Shown here in pieces: positions 1-27,908 of a stretch of DNA of 64,000 nt. Below the pieces are notes generated by a model. It did no database searches. It saw only the letters and a program-made list of their open reading frames with translations, and was not told where the DNA came from. The position numbers were made by a program, and so were the translations under genes. The stretch is from Ecdyonurus torrentis (lineage: Eukaryota; Arthropoda; Insecta; Ephemeroptera; Heptageniidae), in NCBI GenBank assembly GCA_949318235.1, contig OX439127.1:8798987-8862986 (forward strand), in the 5' to 3' direction. Each line of letters opens with the position of its first letter. The stretch's first letter is position 1.

Positions 1-19
1 CTCTCCTACTTCGTTTCAG

Positions 20-151
20 TTCTGTACCATGGAGGGCTTCATCACGGCCATGGTGGATGAGTGGCCTCAGTTGTTGCGTCGTCGTAAGGAGTTGTTCATC
101 GCACTTGTCTGCTTCCTCTCGTATCTTGTTGGCTTAACTTGCGTCACTCAG
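20..151 (+). CDS. SLC6 transporter exon a (44 codons)
   Basis: It begins after a pyrimidine-rich acceptor ending in AG at 18-19 and stops before GTACGAG at 152. It encodes the loop before TM9 ([10 protein letters not shown]), an arginine cluster LLRRRKE on the cytoplasmic side, and TM9 ([15 protein letters not shown]). Confidence 0.9.
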
Positions 152-1676
152 GTACGAGAAATTTGGTTACTACTACAATTACAATAGCAAAATTAATTAA
201 TCGAAAGCTCACCTACTCCAATTAATACAACAGCCATTAATTTACCGATGTGCCACTATCGGTATACATTTGAGATTTCATTTGCATATAAAATTTCAAT
301 GCTTCCAAGTCGTCCAATGACTATAAGCATTATATAAACTTAAAACGTAGGTAATTTATTCAACTAAATACATATAGTAATAATATAATCAAGATCAAAA
401 TTTATTTGACTGATTCTTGGTTGAATTATTTGAAATTCTAATAGAATTTCTGAGCAAGAGAAATATAAAGGAGTTTTTGAAATCAAAATGCATTTCTTTT
501 AATACGGAGTATAATTATATATAATTAAAACTTTTCAATAATACTTTTCCATCGCCAAGTTGTTCAAGTCTAAAATGTGATGCAATCAAAAACATGTGCT
601 ATCTGTTCCAGGGTGGTATGTACGTATTCCAACTGCTGGACTCGTACGCTGTCAGTGGATTCTGTTTGCTCTTCTTAATTTTCTTTGAGTGTATCTCCAT
701 CTCCTGGGCGTTTGGTGTGAACCGCTTCTATGACGGCATCAAGGATATGATTGGCTACTATCCATTCGCGTGGTGGAAGTTCTGCTGGGTGTTCACCACT
801 CCGACAATTTGTTTCGTAAGTTCCGCAACATTAAAATTACTAATCATTTGCAATGGATTGATTTTTGATAAAGTTTTTGTTAAATAATTTATTTCTTAAA
901 TTTTATCATAACATTGGTATATTTTGTAGGGTGTGTTCATTTTCAATATCGTGCAATGGACTCCTATCAAATATCTGGACTACGAATACCCCTGGTGGAG
1001 CCACTTCATTGGATGGATCACCGCACTTTCCTCTATGTTGTGCATCCCTGGCTACATGATCTGGGTGTGGTACAAGACTCCAGGAGACTTCCAAACGGTG
1101 AGTTCATAATATATGCCACAATTTTACATTTTAAATTAAATCAATTTTGGGATTTCACCCTAAAAATTTGATTAAAATTTTTGAAATTTAAAACTATTCT
1201 GATAAAATTTTAACTTACCAAATCAAAATGTTTTAATCTGTTATAAAAATTATATAAGCAGTCGCAACTAAAAACGTATACCTTGATAGATTTACATTAC
1301 TTTTGTTTTTTTTAGTTTATAGACGTTTGCCCTAGTTAACCTGTCCAATTAACTGCAATTCATAAAAAAAAAAAAAAAAAAAAAAAAAACTGTCTGTCAT
1401 TTTGTACCAGGAAATTTTTTAATCTATTTATATACTCTATTTAATACTAAGAGATACCCAATAATATATCATTTATCAAAACAACATAATATGTAAAGGT
1501 ATAATCAATTATACTTAACTAGAATCCCATTATAAAATGATTTATTTTGATTTACCTATATTTAATATTTGTACTTTTTCCCCCAGAAATTCAAACTGCT
1601 CGTAAGGATAGAAGACAATGTGGAACAGCTACGTAATAAGATGGCCAATAGTAATTCAGAAATCACCGCCCTATAA
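20..1676 (+). CDS. SLC6 sodium/chloride-dependent GABA-type transporter, 3' part (4 exons)
   Basis: Plasma-membrane symporter that uses Na+ and Cl- gradients to take up GABA or a related substrate. The window holds the C-terminal 197 residues, covering about TM9 to TM12 and the tail. Exons are 20-151, 612-815, 930-1097 and 1587-1676; every intron is phase 0 with GT-AG ends. Family landmarks: [16 protein letters not shown], the [19 protein letters not shown] junction, [33 protein letters not shown] and [22 protein letters not shown] and the charged [10 protein letters not shown] tail resemble arthropod GAT proteins more than monoamine or glycine transporters, but substrate is inference. The protein ends in T-A-L, which fits a class I PDZ ligand (S/T-x-hydrophobic). 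The 5' part lies outside the window. Confidence 0.9.
612..815 (+). CDS. SLC6 transporter exon b (68 codons)
   Basis: Acceptor CCAG at 608-611, donor GTAAG at 816. It encodes [18 protein letters not shown]10 ([16 protein letters not shown]), the [15 protein letters not shown] loop and the start of TM11 ([15 protein letters not shown]). An ATG at 594 upstream of the acceptor opens the same frame, but it is intronic. Confidence 0.92.
930..1097 (+). CDS. SLC6 transporter exon c (56 codons)
   Basis: Acceptor TTTTGTAG ending at 929, donor GTGAGTT at 1098. It encodes the end of TM11 ([10 protein letters not shown]), the loop [12 protein letters not shown] and TM12 ([19 protein letters not shown]), then the start of the cytoplasmic tail ([10 protein letters not shown]). 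Confidence 0.92.
1587..1676 (+). CDS. SLC6 transporter terminal exon (29 codons + TAA)
   Basis: Acceptor TTTTTCCCCCAG ending at 1586; stop TAA at 1674-1676. It encodes the cytoplasmic tail: [19 protein letters not shown], then a short Asn/Ser stretch ending EITAL. The last three residues T-A-L match a class I PDZ-binding motif, so a scaffold interaction is plausible (inference). Confidence 0.88.
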   Translation, partial: KFKLLVRIEDNVEQLRNKMANSNSEITAL

Positions 1677-1811
1677 ATACGAAACCAATATAACATTCCT
1701 CAGCCAGTGCAAGTTGACAACTCGACTTAAATTATTAAACCATCCTCACTGGACTTTTACATACCTTCATACAATTTCTATTTTTTTTTTAATTTTTTTT
1801 TAGTCATTTTA

Positions 1812-1817
1812 AATAAA
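1812..1817 (+). terminator. Polyadenylation signal AATAAA after the SLC6 gene
   Basis: AATAAA lies 136 bases after the stop codon, and several more A/T-rich variants follow to about 1850. Which one is used cannot be told. Confidence 0.5.
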
Positions 1818-2750
1818 AATTCTTTAATATATTAATAAAATAAATAAACAAAAATACTGCTAAAATTATTATCATAATAAAAGTGATACTTTTTGGTGCA
1901 TTCGTTTAACAAAACGTGTTGTATTTATCGACAAAATATAACAATGTCTTCCATTAAACATAATGAAATAATACTACTGAACATATAATATGTAACAATA
2001 AAAGAAATGAATAATGCACAAATTATTCCATAGGCAGTAACATTATTTATACTATTTTATTTTTTCATATCAAAGTTTAAAAAAAAAACAAAGAAATAAA
2101 AAGAACATTTTTATGTGTGATGAAAATTTCACATGCACTTAAGTCACTAAAAATAATTTTTATCTTAATTAATTCATTTTGCTTTCATTATTTTGCTTTC
2201 ATTATAAAATTCTTCAAATTTTCTTATTAAAAATTAAGTGTATTGCTAATTTATGAGATAAATATATACGAAAAGGAGGTTGTAGATAATAATGATGTTA
2301 TATTACAACACAAGCACCTCCTCCACACATGTATTTATCTTATCCCAGCTCTAAAAAAAAAAAAATTATTTAGTCAGGTAGGAAAAAAAAAAAAACACGT
2401 TAGGATTAAAAATTAAAATAAATAGCCTGCATTTATACGAAGTTTTAAAACACAAGAAATGCGTTTGAGAGACGCTAAAGGTGGAACGAGAGGCAATTAC
2501 AAAGCTAACTCATTTACTTAATTAAAATGCGCTCGACCGCTTTTTTTCTGAATTAAATCATCGTAAAGTGCAAAGAAAAAATGGAGTCTCTAAATGTATT
2601 ATATTATTATAATAATATTAATAAAGGTTATTATAATTTTATAATAACCTTAGGAAAGTTGCAATTGAAATCTGAATGTATGAAAATAAAATATAAAATA
2701 TAGAAAAATAATATTTAATATAACGAGTGGACCTTTTTTTGTATAGATTG

Positions 2751-2963
<213 letters not shown>

Positions 2964-4721
2964 TTAAATAAATATTTTAGATGTAAGAATTGTGGTTTAA
3001 AAATCGACATAAAATATTAACTAGGTATTAACTGCGCATCAATTTATTATTTATACTGCAGAATAAGCACTTTTTGGTGTCTTAAAAAAATGTCACTTTC
3101 CCCCGTTAATTTTAATTCCATTTGCTATAATTTACGTAATGAAAACTTACCCCAGACTATAAGTGGGGGGTAAAAGTATAATATTAAAAAAAAAAAAAAA
3201 AAAAAAAAATTTAAAATTAATATTTAGTTCATTTAGAGTGAACAAAGCATCCTGCTTAACTTGATTGCTATCTCATACTATTATGAATATTGTATTGAAT
3301 TAAGGTAATTAATGAATTATAAAAAAAAAAGTTGTGTAGCACCATTTGGTGTTGTTATGTAATAAAAACACAAATAAAAGCCAATCCGTGTTTTATTTAA
3401 CCTAATTTTTAAGTGAATATTCTTTAAATATATAATCCTTTTTTTTAGTAATTAGGAAACCAAAAATTTACTTGCTAAAACAAACAAATTTTCTAGCTCA
3501 TGAGATAGGGAACATCATGATTTTGTAGCTCGCATATCAGTTTCAAAGGAATATATCAAAAAACATACAAATATACAGAAATCATTTATGTTTAGAGCCA
3601 GATGTGTATATAAGCATCCTTAAACTCATCTCAACCCTAAATTTATTAATATTAATTTAAAATAAGTAAATAAATACTAGAATATAATACTAAAAAATAA
3701 TAATAATAATTTTTAGGCAAATATAAAATAACTATAAAATTATACATTTTTTATTTCCACGATTTTGTTTGTTTGTTTTTGCTCTTTTTAAGGTGTTAAA
3801 AGAAAGTTGGAAATATTATTGATTGCAGTTGTACTGTACAGTACATACAGAGCGCATACATTTTAATCTGTGGCGTTAAAATGAGAGGAAATGTAGCCTT
3901 TTATCTCTCGCCATGCATCTCAGTCTCAGTGCATTCTAAGATATAATGTAGTCTCAATGGGGAAAAACTTTTGAAGTATAGGCAACTTGCTTTATAATTT
4001 GAATAATACTCGTAACGTCGTAGCCCTTTTCTTTAAACTTTTACATATATTTACTTAATTAACTTCATTTTAAAAGACTATAGAAGGTCTAAAAGACATA
4101 AATATGGAGTGATGTAGCACTTGTATTAAAGATTGCTAGATTTCATTTAAAAAAAATCATAGGGACTTTAGAGGTTATTTCAAGATAATAATACTTTAAT
4201 ATATCAGACCCATGGAGAAAAAAAAAAACTCGATTGTGATTGGTCCATAAATTTAAAAAATTTGGTATTGTTGGTGGAATTTTTTCTTTACTAAATTTGA
4301 ATCTTGAAGAATTCTTAACTTTTCATAACTTAATTCTTCACTTCCTATTCATAATCAGCAAACAAGAAAAAAAGTAAGATTTTTTTCTCCCTTTGTTTTT
4401 ATTTATTTATTTTATAATATTTTGTTATTACCAAAATTAAATATACTATTTTATCTAAATAAATTTGATGCAGAATAATTATAGATTTTTTTAGAACAAA
4501 TAAACAATTATTAAATATAAATCTTCGTCTCTTTATTAAAAAATAATAAGAATAATATAATGAAAAGGCCTGCACAAGACATTAAATGTCTGGCCCACTC
4601 ATACATCTAGTCCAAACATAAAAACAAACAAAATACATTATACATAATATTATAGAGTATGGGTATAATAATAATATAAACACGATATGAGTATGTATAA
4701 AGGAAAGAAGAACAGAAAAGA

Positions 4722-4855
<134 letters not shown>

Positions 4856-5523
4856 TATATAAAGAAGGTGAAGATTATATGAATATGAAGGTATAAGTTT
4901 TTAATAATTAAATTTTAAAGGAATTTAATTATAAGGACGAGGAATTTATTAATAAGCAGTCGAGCAGGGTAGCATGGTTCTAATTGTAAGGTATATTTTA
5001 TTTTATGGTGGAGATTTGCAGATTTGGTAGATTTTTCCATAACTTTTTTTATTTTTTATTATATAACTTTAAAATAAAACAATGTGGCACGCATGCATTT
5101 TATAAGACTTTTTGCATTATTATTATTTTATTTTACAAAAAATTAAAAAATTAATATTGGAAATTTAAATTCATATATTTATATTTGGTAGATTTTTCCA
5201 TATACTTTTTTAAAGCCTATTTAAAAAAAGTTTAAATTTGAAAATAATTAAATTACACATAATTAAAAATTTATCACAACGCAGAGATGGAAACAAAATA
5301 AATTATATTTTTTGAATTGTGCCATAAACTCTCTCAAGTTTCCACTCCACTATGTACTGTATTATGTTCAATAGGAAATGTAAATAATTATACGATCTTA
5401 ACTAAATAAATTTAGTGTCTATATAGGGTCTGCGCATTCATGTTAAGGTCGACACCATGTTTGGATCACTCAATAACATGGGTGACATAGGAAAATAACT
5501 CATTTTGCTAGTTTAAAAACACC

Positions 5524-5567
5524 ATGATCTCAAAAACATTGCATGCATGCAATGTTTTTGAGATCAT
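5524..5567. repeat. Perfect 44-bp palindrome
   Basis: Two 22-base arms (ATGATCTCAAAAACATTGCATG and its exact complement) meet with no spacer. Weaker inverted similarity extends outward (AAAATAACTCATTTT near 5490 and AAAAAATGAGCTGATTT near 5630), so this is probably the core of a foldback MITE of about 250 bp. Confidence 0.85.
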
Positions 5568-6989
5568 TGATGCTGCGTACTAAATATATTATGTTGAATT
5601 AGTATCTCAAAAGTATGTGAAAAAAATAACAAAAAATGAGCTGATTTCCCAAAGAAAATTGGCTTAAACGAAGTTTGTCCTATGCTCAGCAATGTTATTC
5701 ACTATATACTCCAGTATGGCCTCCATCTCCATACATACCCTACATATATTGTATACCGCCCCGCAACAATATTAATAATATATAAATGTAATATAATATT
5801 GTACTATTTATTATAGCTTATTTGTTTAAAATAAGTCCTGAACTGAGCCTATAATAGCAGTCTATCGAGAGTTGATTTAATACAATTAAATTTATTTAGA
5901 GTACCATAAATAAAAATAATTTTAATTAACGAAAGATAAATATAATTTTGTAAAACACATAATAAAGTTTGGCGCCTTTAGATTTCAAACTTAAATCCTG
6001 CAGCCAATCAAATCGCTTCACTGAGATAAACAAATATTGGACGAGCGATAATAAAAAAGTGATTGCTGCTGTGGGAAATCAAATCTTTTGGTGAGAAAAT
6101 AATAGTTTTTATCATGCATTGATTTAATTTTATACCCATAAGAAATTAAAATAGTTAGCACATTGATGTATAGATTTAATTATGCATAAATATCAAGAGA
6201 CATCGCTGTTTATATATCCTCAAAGTTGCGAGAGTATCACTGACATACGGAGACTTTGCGGCCACAGTTCTATGAACTCTTAATGTTTTTCATAGTTAAT
6301 TGGTTAATATTAAACTTTGCCCTTGCTTTGCCCTAGCTATACTTGGCTTTGGCCTTGCTAGATATGAACTGCAACAGAGATGACCTCTAGGAAAGAGAGG
6401 GTATAATGTATTGATAACGTAATTATTTTATTGTGTCATCCAATCGCAAATAAAGACAAACGTACAGTACGTATGCATATATTTTGCTGCATATAATTTA
6501 TCATATATAAGATACATAATCGTGCAGTCGTCTTTGTGAGTATTTTACTGCATTCTGTAAGTAGAATTATAATAATGTTGTTGCAATTTATAAGACTATA
6601 ATCATAATTTATATTAAGCAGCACTTCAGCATGTGTGTGTGTACATACTAATTTATATGATGCAGAGTATTCTTTAGAATTTACATATTCTTGAATCTAA
6701 ATTACATACATATCATTTTTTTTTCCATGTATCAGTTACAAACAATTGTGTGTTTTCTTATGATTTTTTATTCTTCTATAAATTAAATTTAAAAGTGGAA
6801 TTGATGCATACCGGTATACATACAATAATTGATGGGCTATATTTGAGAGGATATGTGTATGAATGCGGTTATATTGGGTCATTGTAAAAATTATAATTAT
6901 ATACAAGGTAATGATATTTTAATCCAAAGGAGTCATGCAAACATATAAATGTAAACTTCATATAGCGAGTCGTATGTATTTTTTACTTA

Positions 6990-7093
6990 CACTCCTCCCA
7001 AATAAATCTGACCGTAGCATTCATGTCTCCAAATGTTAAATACATATATGGAGAAACTTTAAAGCAACCGGTCAGATTTATTCCGGAGGAGTG
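6990..7093. mobile_element. 104-bp MITE with about 27-bp inverted ends, TA flanks
   Basis: Left end CACTCCTCCCAAATAAATCT and right end AGATTTATTCCGGAGGAGTG are inverted copies; the element is bounded by TA on each side. TA duplication with short inverted ends fits a Tc1/mariner-type non-autonomous element (inference). Confidence 0.75.
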
Positions 7094-7947
7094 TACATGT
7101 ATAAAGTAATTTAATGTCATCGAATGCTGTACACCATTCACCCTCGGGCCAATAACATATTATTGCTCAGTGATATTGGAAATCAGTCGATCACTTTACT
7201 ATAGTATAGATTGCTTAATTGTGTTTATAATGAAAAAATTACAATATTTTTTATTGTACCAGAAAGTAAATATATGATACGTATATTTAGATAGGTACAG
7301 TACCAAGAAACTCCGCTCCCAAAACCGGAAACATCTGGTCAGCAGGTCAGCAACGTAACAACGGCATTCGCTGAGTAATTAGTACATTAGAAATATTTAT
7401 ACAATAATCAAGAGCTTTAGTCAGCTATAAATATCGCTAAATTATTATTTTACATTGTAAAAATTTATGACATAGCTTTTAATTTTTTATCTCTTCAATT
7501 TACGGTTTAGAAATATTGAATGACTTTCAGATTGCCCGTGTACCGTCATGGGAAAAAGGAACATTTTTTAATAAATTCTCATTTAAATTTGATATACTCT
7601 AAAAATCTAAATGCAGCATAAAATAAAAGTTGAAGAATTGAAGTTTAACTACGTACCATTAAATAAGAATCTAAATTATTGGAGACAGTGTACAAAAGCT
7701 CTGAAATTACTTGATTAACATTACATGTATGGAGCATCCATTGTTTGGCAATGCAGAGGGGCACGGGGAACAGAGGGGGATATTATTTTCACAGTATACT
7801 GTACCTATCTAATATATACGTATCTTAAGTAAATATATGAGTCATATGGCTCATATTTTTATTTGTTTGTATCTCAGCAGCAGTAGAGATTATCAATTTA
7901 TTGAATTAACTTGAACTTTATTTTCAGTCAACAAGTGTATGTACAAT

Positions 7948-23221
<15,274 letters not shown>

Positions 23222-23333
23222 CTCCAACTGCTTGATTTTTGCCTTACATTTAAAAGAAAAATGCCACAAAGCCTTTTTTCATAAGGATAAAATTATAATT
23301 TTTTCCGAAAGAAAAAAAAAGTTACATGTTTCA

Positions 23334-23339
23334 AATAAA
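23334..23339 (+). terminator. Polyadenylation signal AATAAA of SUCLG2
   Basis: AATAAA 112 bases after the stop codon, in a short A/T-rich 3' UTR. Confidence 0.55.
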
Positions 23340-23579
23340 ATGTTGCCTTTAATGTCTACGAGTGATAAAAAGAAGAAGGAGGCAAAATTATCAACTTTAA
23401 ATAGATAAAAGCCATAAGCTTTGAAGTTAGAGAGACTGACAGGCTAAGCATAGATTATAATTTAAGTATTGGAAAATGTTAAAGATATTAGTTGCATGTG
23501 TAGTGAAAAGAATTTGGTAAAAGGGAGACAAAAATAGAGATTGATTGTATGTATGAGAAAGTCAATTTAAGGTAAAAAA

Positions 23580-24026
23580 TATCACAGTTAGGATCAATAA
23601 TAAAAAAAAGTATAGAATGATCAGCGCTACAGGCCTTGCCACAGTAGAAGTTTTATGGAAAGGTCGAAGTCTCGCTTGGCACAGTGTTTTGTTATAAAAA
23701 AGTTCATTTTATAACAGAGCTTTCATCATATATTAATGACATTAAGTAAATAATGCTGTTTGTAAACCCTGTTCTCTGCTCCTAAAATGATGATCGCCTT
23801 TGGTTATTCAAATGGAATGCGCATTTTTTGGTGCAAGAGAACAGGGTTTACTAACAATACTATTATCTTCTTTGATCGATAATGTCATTTATATATGACA
23901 AAAGCTTTTTTTTTTTTTGTTATAACAAAACACTGTGCCACGTGAGACTTTGACCTCTCCATACAACTTCTACTGTGGTAAAGCCCTTGCTGGTAATTAT
24001 ATTATTTTCTTTATTATTGATCCTAT
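23580..24026. mobile_element. Foldback element, family A (variant core)
   Basis: Starts ATCACAGTTAGGATCAATAA and ends TTATTATTGATCC. Arms carry GGCCTTGCCACAGTAGAAG and CTTCTACTGTGGTAAAGCCC. The centre holds a second inverted pair: GTAAACCCTGTTCTC (near 23763) and GAGAACAGGGTTTAC (near 23838). Confidence 0.8.
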
Positions 24027-24189
24027 ATGAGAAAGTGATGAGTAATACATCTGCAAGCAGGCAGAATTGTAGTTAGATGGTCTGTTCTATGCACCAAACT
24101 CTTTTCCAAATGGATTTTATCAATAAGATAGTGTCTTTCTAACTTGAAAAATAATGTAATATTGTAATTCATAAAGTAAGGCAAAGCAA

Positions 24190-24480
24190 CTATTGTGGTT
24201 GGGTAAAATACATGGAAAGTAAAGAGTAAATCAGTAAGGGATGTACCATAGTGAAGCGATATCCAAGATAGTTAGGTGAAAAATGTTACTAGAACAGAGA
24301 CGGTGATAATTCTTGTCGAGTCTGTGAGGACTGACAAAGGTGCAACCTTTCCACTTGGAATCTTGTGCCCATCTATCGAGTCACTTCATTACTATCTGTA
24401 AGCTAGCCAGATTTTTCACTTAATTATAGGATATCTTTTCACTATGGTTAGACCCTACTTTTTCTTTCCTTTTAATATAA
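24190..24480. mobile_element. Foldback element, family A (degraded)
   Basis: TTGTGGTTGGGT at the left, GTACCATAGTGAAGCG near 24246, a central TCTGTGAGGACTGACAAAGG, and the inverted TTTTCACTATGGTTAGACCC near the right end. Confidence 0.6.
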
Positions 24481-24746
24481 TATTGTAATAGTTATAGCAA
24501 TAAGTTTAAATTGAAGGTGTCTCGTAAATACTGCCAAGCAGGTATCATACACTTTGAAGTGCCCAATATTGCCTAGCTAGCCTACAAATTTGCACACATT
24601 CTTACACAAATCACATGGATCTAGCACTTTGCTTGTTGTTATAATTTTACAAGTTTTCTCATTTTATTTCATAATGGCTCCAATTGACTTTAAAAAAAAT
24701 TATATTCCTAATTTTTTTCAAGGTAATATGCAAATATAATTCTCTC

Positions 24747-26520
24747 CCCTACCGGAAGTTTCCCATTGGGAATTTTTCCCATGGGGATTTCGCCACGGGA
24801 AATATTTCCCATGGACAGAAATCCCAGCTCAAATTTCCCACTTATGGGAAATTTGAGCGGGTGCTTCTGCCCATGGAATTCTCTCCCGCAGCGAAATCCC
24901 CATGCAAATTACACTCATATTTGAATTTTCACTTGCAAAATATTATTTACAATTGGCTAGAAATTTGTTCAATGCCAGAAATTAGTGATCAATATTTCTT
25001 TTAATAAGAATAAACATGTTAAAAAAATTGAACACTAATTTGAGGCATTGAAAAAATTTCTAATTCAATTATATTGATAATATACATATAAAATATACTA
25101 TACAATAAAATATACTATACAATTAAATATACCATACATTCATGCAAAATAATTCATTGAAATTTTACAAATTTCTCTTTATTTTTCAAAATTACATAAC
25201 CCGTACCCAATATGCAAGTATATTATATGTATAAGTATGTGGCGGGTTATCCCTTGCCTACTTTAACGTGCAGAACTAAAAAAAATATATAACATTTATT
25301 TACGTTAAAATAGGCAGAGATCCGCGACAATTTCTTTACAATTTGTTTACAATTTTTTAAAAATATTCTCATAACAACAATTTTATGCAAATGACCCTTT
25401 ACCATATGTAGATAACAAATTATTTTTACTCACCAATTAAAGAAACAAGCAATAATTTAGTTATTATAAACTCAAACCTCCTTGGAATATCGGTAACACA
25501 CGCGCTCGTGTACGTGTTTTGCCGTGGAGCGGTAATGGCGTCCCCATAGCATCGCGGCGTGCATACGTGCAGACCCATACAAACAGAAATAAAACACAAA
25601 GTACACATATTCTTACATTTAAAATATCACAAAATAAGTAATTCACACTTCCCTTAAATAAAAACAATCTTCTATTCCATCCAGACTTGACTTTACTGGC
25701 CTCACTTAACAAATCTTGTAGAGCGACGTCGACACACACAATGTAAAAGACGCCATTTTTCCAAACTACCATGAGGCCAACCGAGCGCGCGGCGGCCATG
25801 TTTGTTGCCCCTTCCCCGCGGTGAATTTAAACTTTGAATTTTATTCTCTATTTTGTAAATATAAATAGTAGTATATTAAATTTCAGAAAATAAAAAGTTA
25901 ATAAAATATTAAAAAATAAATTTTATTTAACTTTTAAGATAAAAAAATCTCACTTTATTGGTTTATTTATTTCTTATTGTGTTTAATAAATAAGTTAAAT
26001 CTCTATATTTGCAGTCAAAAGTAAATCAAACTATATATAATATATTTATACACGTGTTTTCTAAAGTATTTTATTTTAATAGATAAAATTTTTTTTTTAT
26101 AAAAGTTTTTGATCGCGAAAGTGGATAATAATGGAAATGTAATGTTGGCAAATTTCAAAAAAATAATATTTTTAAATACATTTTAATTTATTCTACATAA
26201 TAAGAAAAAAAATCCCCGAACGCAACAGTAATTAAATAATATATCACTGCCTATACCAAAAAAAAAAAAAAAAAAAATATAATAATAATTTTTTTTTTTT
26301 TTTTTTTTATTTACTAAAATACTGATATTTTTTAAGAAGACCCATATTTTTCATTTTTAGAGTCAAAAAAATGTCCATGGAAAACCATGGACAATAGTCA
26401 GTGGGAAACTCTTTGGGATTGGGAAATAGTAAAATCCATGGGTAAAGCTGAAAATCCCATGGTAAATCTGAAAACCCCATGGGATTTCCCTCTGGGATCG
26501 ATGGGAAACTTCCGGTAGGG
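24747..26520. mobile_element. 1.8-kb DNA element with 20-bp terminal inverted repeats
   Basis: Ends are exact inverted copies: CCCTACCGGAAGTTTCCCAT at 24747-24766 and ATGGGAAACTTCCGGTAGGG at 26501-26520. About 150 bp inside each end many CCATGG/TTTCCCATGG motifs occur in both orientations, typical subterminal repeats for transposase binding. No transposase is encoded, so it would be non-autonomous. I do not see a clear target-site duplication, and the superfamily is not assigned. Confidence 0.75.
25435..25830 (-). promoter_or_regulatory. CpG-rich promoter-like patch with possible minus-strand first exon
   Basis: On the minus strand AACAAACATGGCCGCCGCGC (near 25800) and AAAAATGGCGTC resemble YY1-type AANATGGC elements near housekeeping transcription starts. 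The patch is much richer in CpG than its surroundings. About 370 bases on, TTAATTG|GTGAGTAAA forms a strong splice donor (exon end 25435). An open frame of 111 codons starts at 25799 but has no recognisable domain. I found no partner exon, so this may be a non-coding first exon or cargo of the surrounding element. Confidence 0.35.
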
Positions 26521-27635
26521 TCATTGTGCAATAACTATTTTTACTGATGCATTTTGTGATATATTAAATAAGTGTTCAATATAATATAAATATAACCCAG
26601 CAGTGCATATCATTTTATCCTTTTGTTTTGTTGAAAAGTTTCTTTGTAACATTGATTTGCATTTAAAAGTTTTACAAGTGCTCAACTTATTATAGTGATG
26701 CTATAATGTGATTTGTGTGAAAGATAAGGGACTTTGTCATTTGCCAATATAAATTGAAGACTGAACACCATTTGATTGATTGCATGATCTTATTTGATAC
26801 AAAATGAATTTTCTTTCACAACTACACTGGGATATAGCAAGGATTTTTTTTTTTTTTTTTTTCACAATAAATTTTTCACTGCTGCTTGCAGCCACTTTGT
26901 AGGTATATTCAAAGTATAATCTTGGCTATAACAACTCAAATATTTTGAGAAAAAAATAATAAAAAAAAAACTTTTTTTTTAACAAAAATAATTATGTTTA
27001 AATTGAAATTTGTTGTGGAAGAAATTTCATTAGATTGCATTGTGCAACTCTGACTATGTCCTCTTGATATCGATGAATATGTTATTTTTATATTTAAAGT
27101 TAGTTAAAGAATATTGAAACAAAACTTAGTGCAAATTTGCTCTTTGATGTATTTTATTAAGCAAGGTCTTGCATGTGCCGTGCTTTGGTTGTTTCATTTT
27201 TATTTTTATCCTATACACATTTTATCCATTCTTTTTTAATGCATTACATATAGCTAAGTAAAAAGCATTTAACTTTTATCTTGCCTTAATGATATGGTAC
27301 TTTACATACACCACCAGTTTGCATGTGCAAAAATAATAATTCTATAATATCCAAAGCATTTTTACATAGAGCAGTTTTTATTATTTACTCAATATTTTAC
27401 ACTTTATTATATTTTATGTTGAAAGCAAACAAGTTTATACAATCTGATTTTAGACAATAAAATGCAAGTAGCAAAAATAATATGTGCTTCTTTTTTTACT
27501 CTGAACCCTGATAAAACTGTCACATATTCAAATTTCCTTTATATTAGTTTTTTTTTTCTCATCCTACAATCATAATACAAACACTCATGCATTAGCTTAG
27601 GTTATTATTGTTATTTTATTATTATTATGTAATCA

Positions 27636-27908
27636 AAGAAAGTCTACGAGAAACCAACGGACTTTGAGGTCCATAGCTTGGTGAAAGTCTTGATGGCCAC
27701 AGTTTATACAAATATTTGCAAGTTGACTAAGACGTTTTGAGGGCAACAGCCATCTTCTTCAGTTGCTTAGAAAATATACTCTAAGCAACTAAAGAAGAGG
27801 GCTGTGGCCCTCGAAACATCTTAGTAAAGTTGTACATATTTGTGTGCCATCAAAACTTCACCAAGCAATGGACCTCATCGTGGTTGGTTTCTCCTATCCT
27901 TTCTTAGA
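27636..27908. mobile_element. Foldback element, family A variant with hairpin motif in each arm
   Basis: Left arm CTACGAGAAACCAACGGACT and CCATAGCTTGGTGAAAGTCT, right arm inverted AACTTCACCAAGCAATGGAC and GGTTGGTTTCTCCTATCC. Each inner arm holds a stem-loop module: minus strand CTGAAGAAGATGGCTGTTGC (27762-27743) and plus strand AAGAGGGCTGTGGCCCTCGA then AACATC (27795-27820). Confidence 0.8.
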
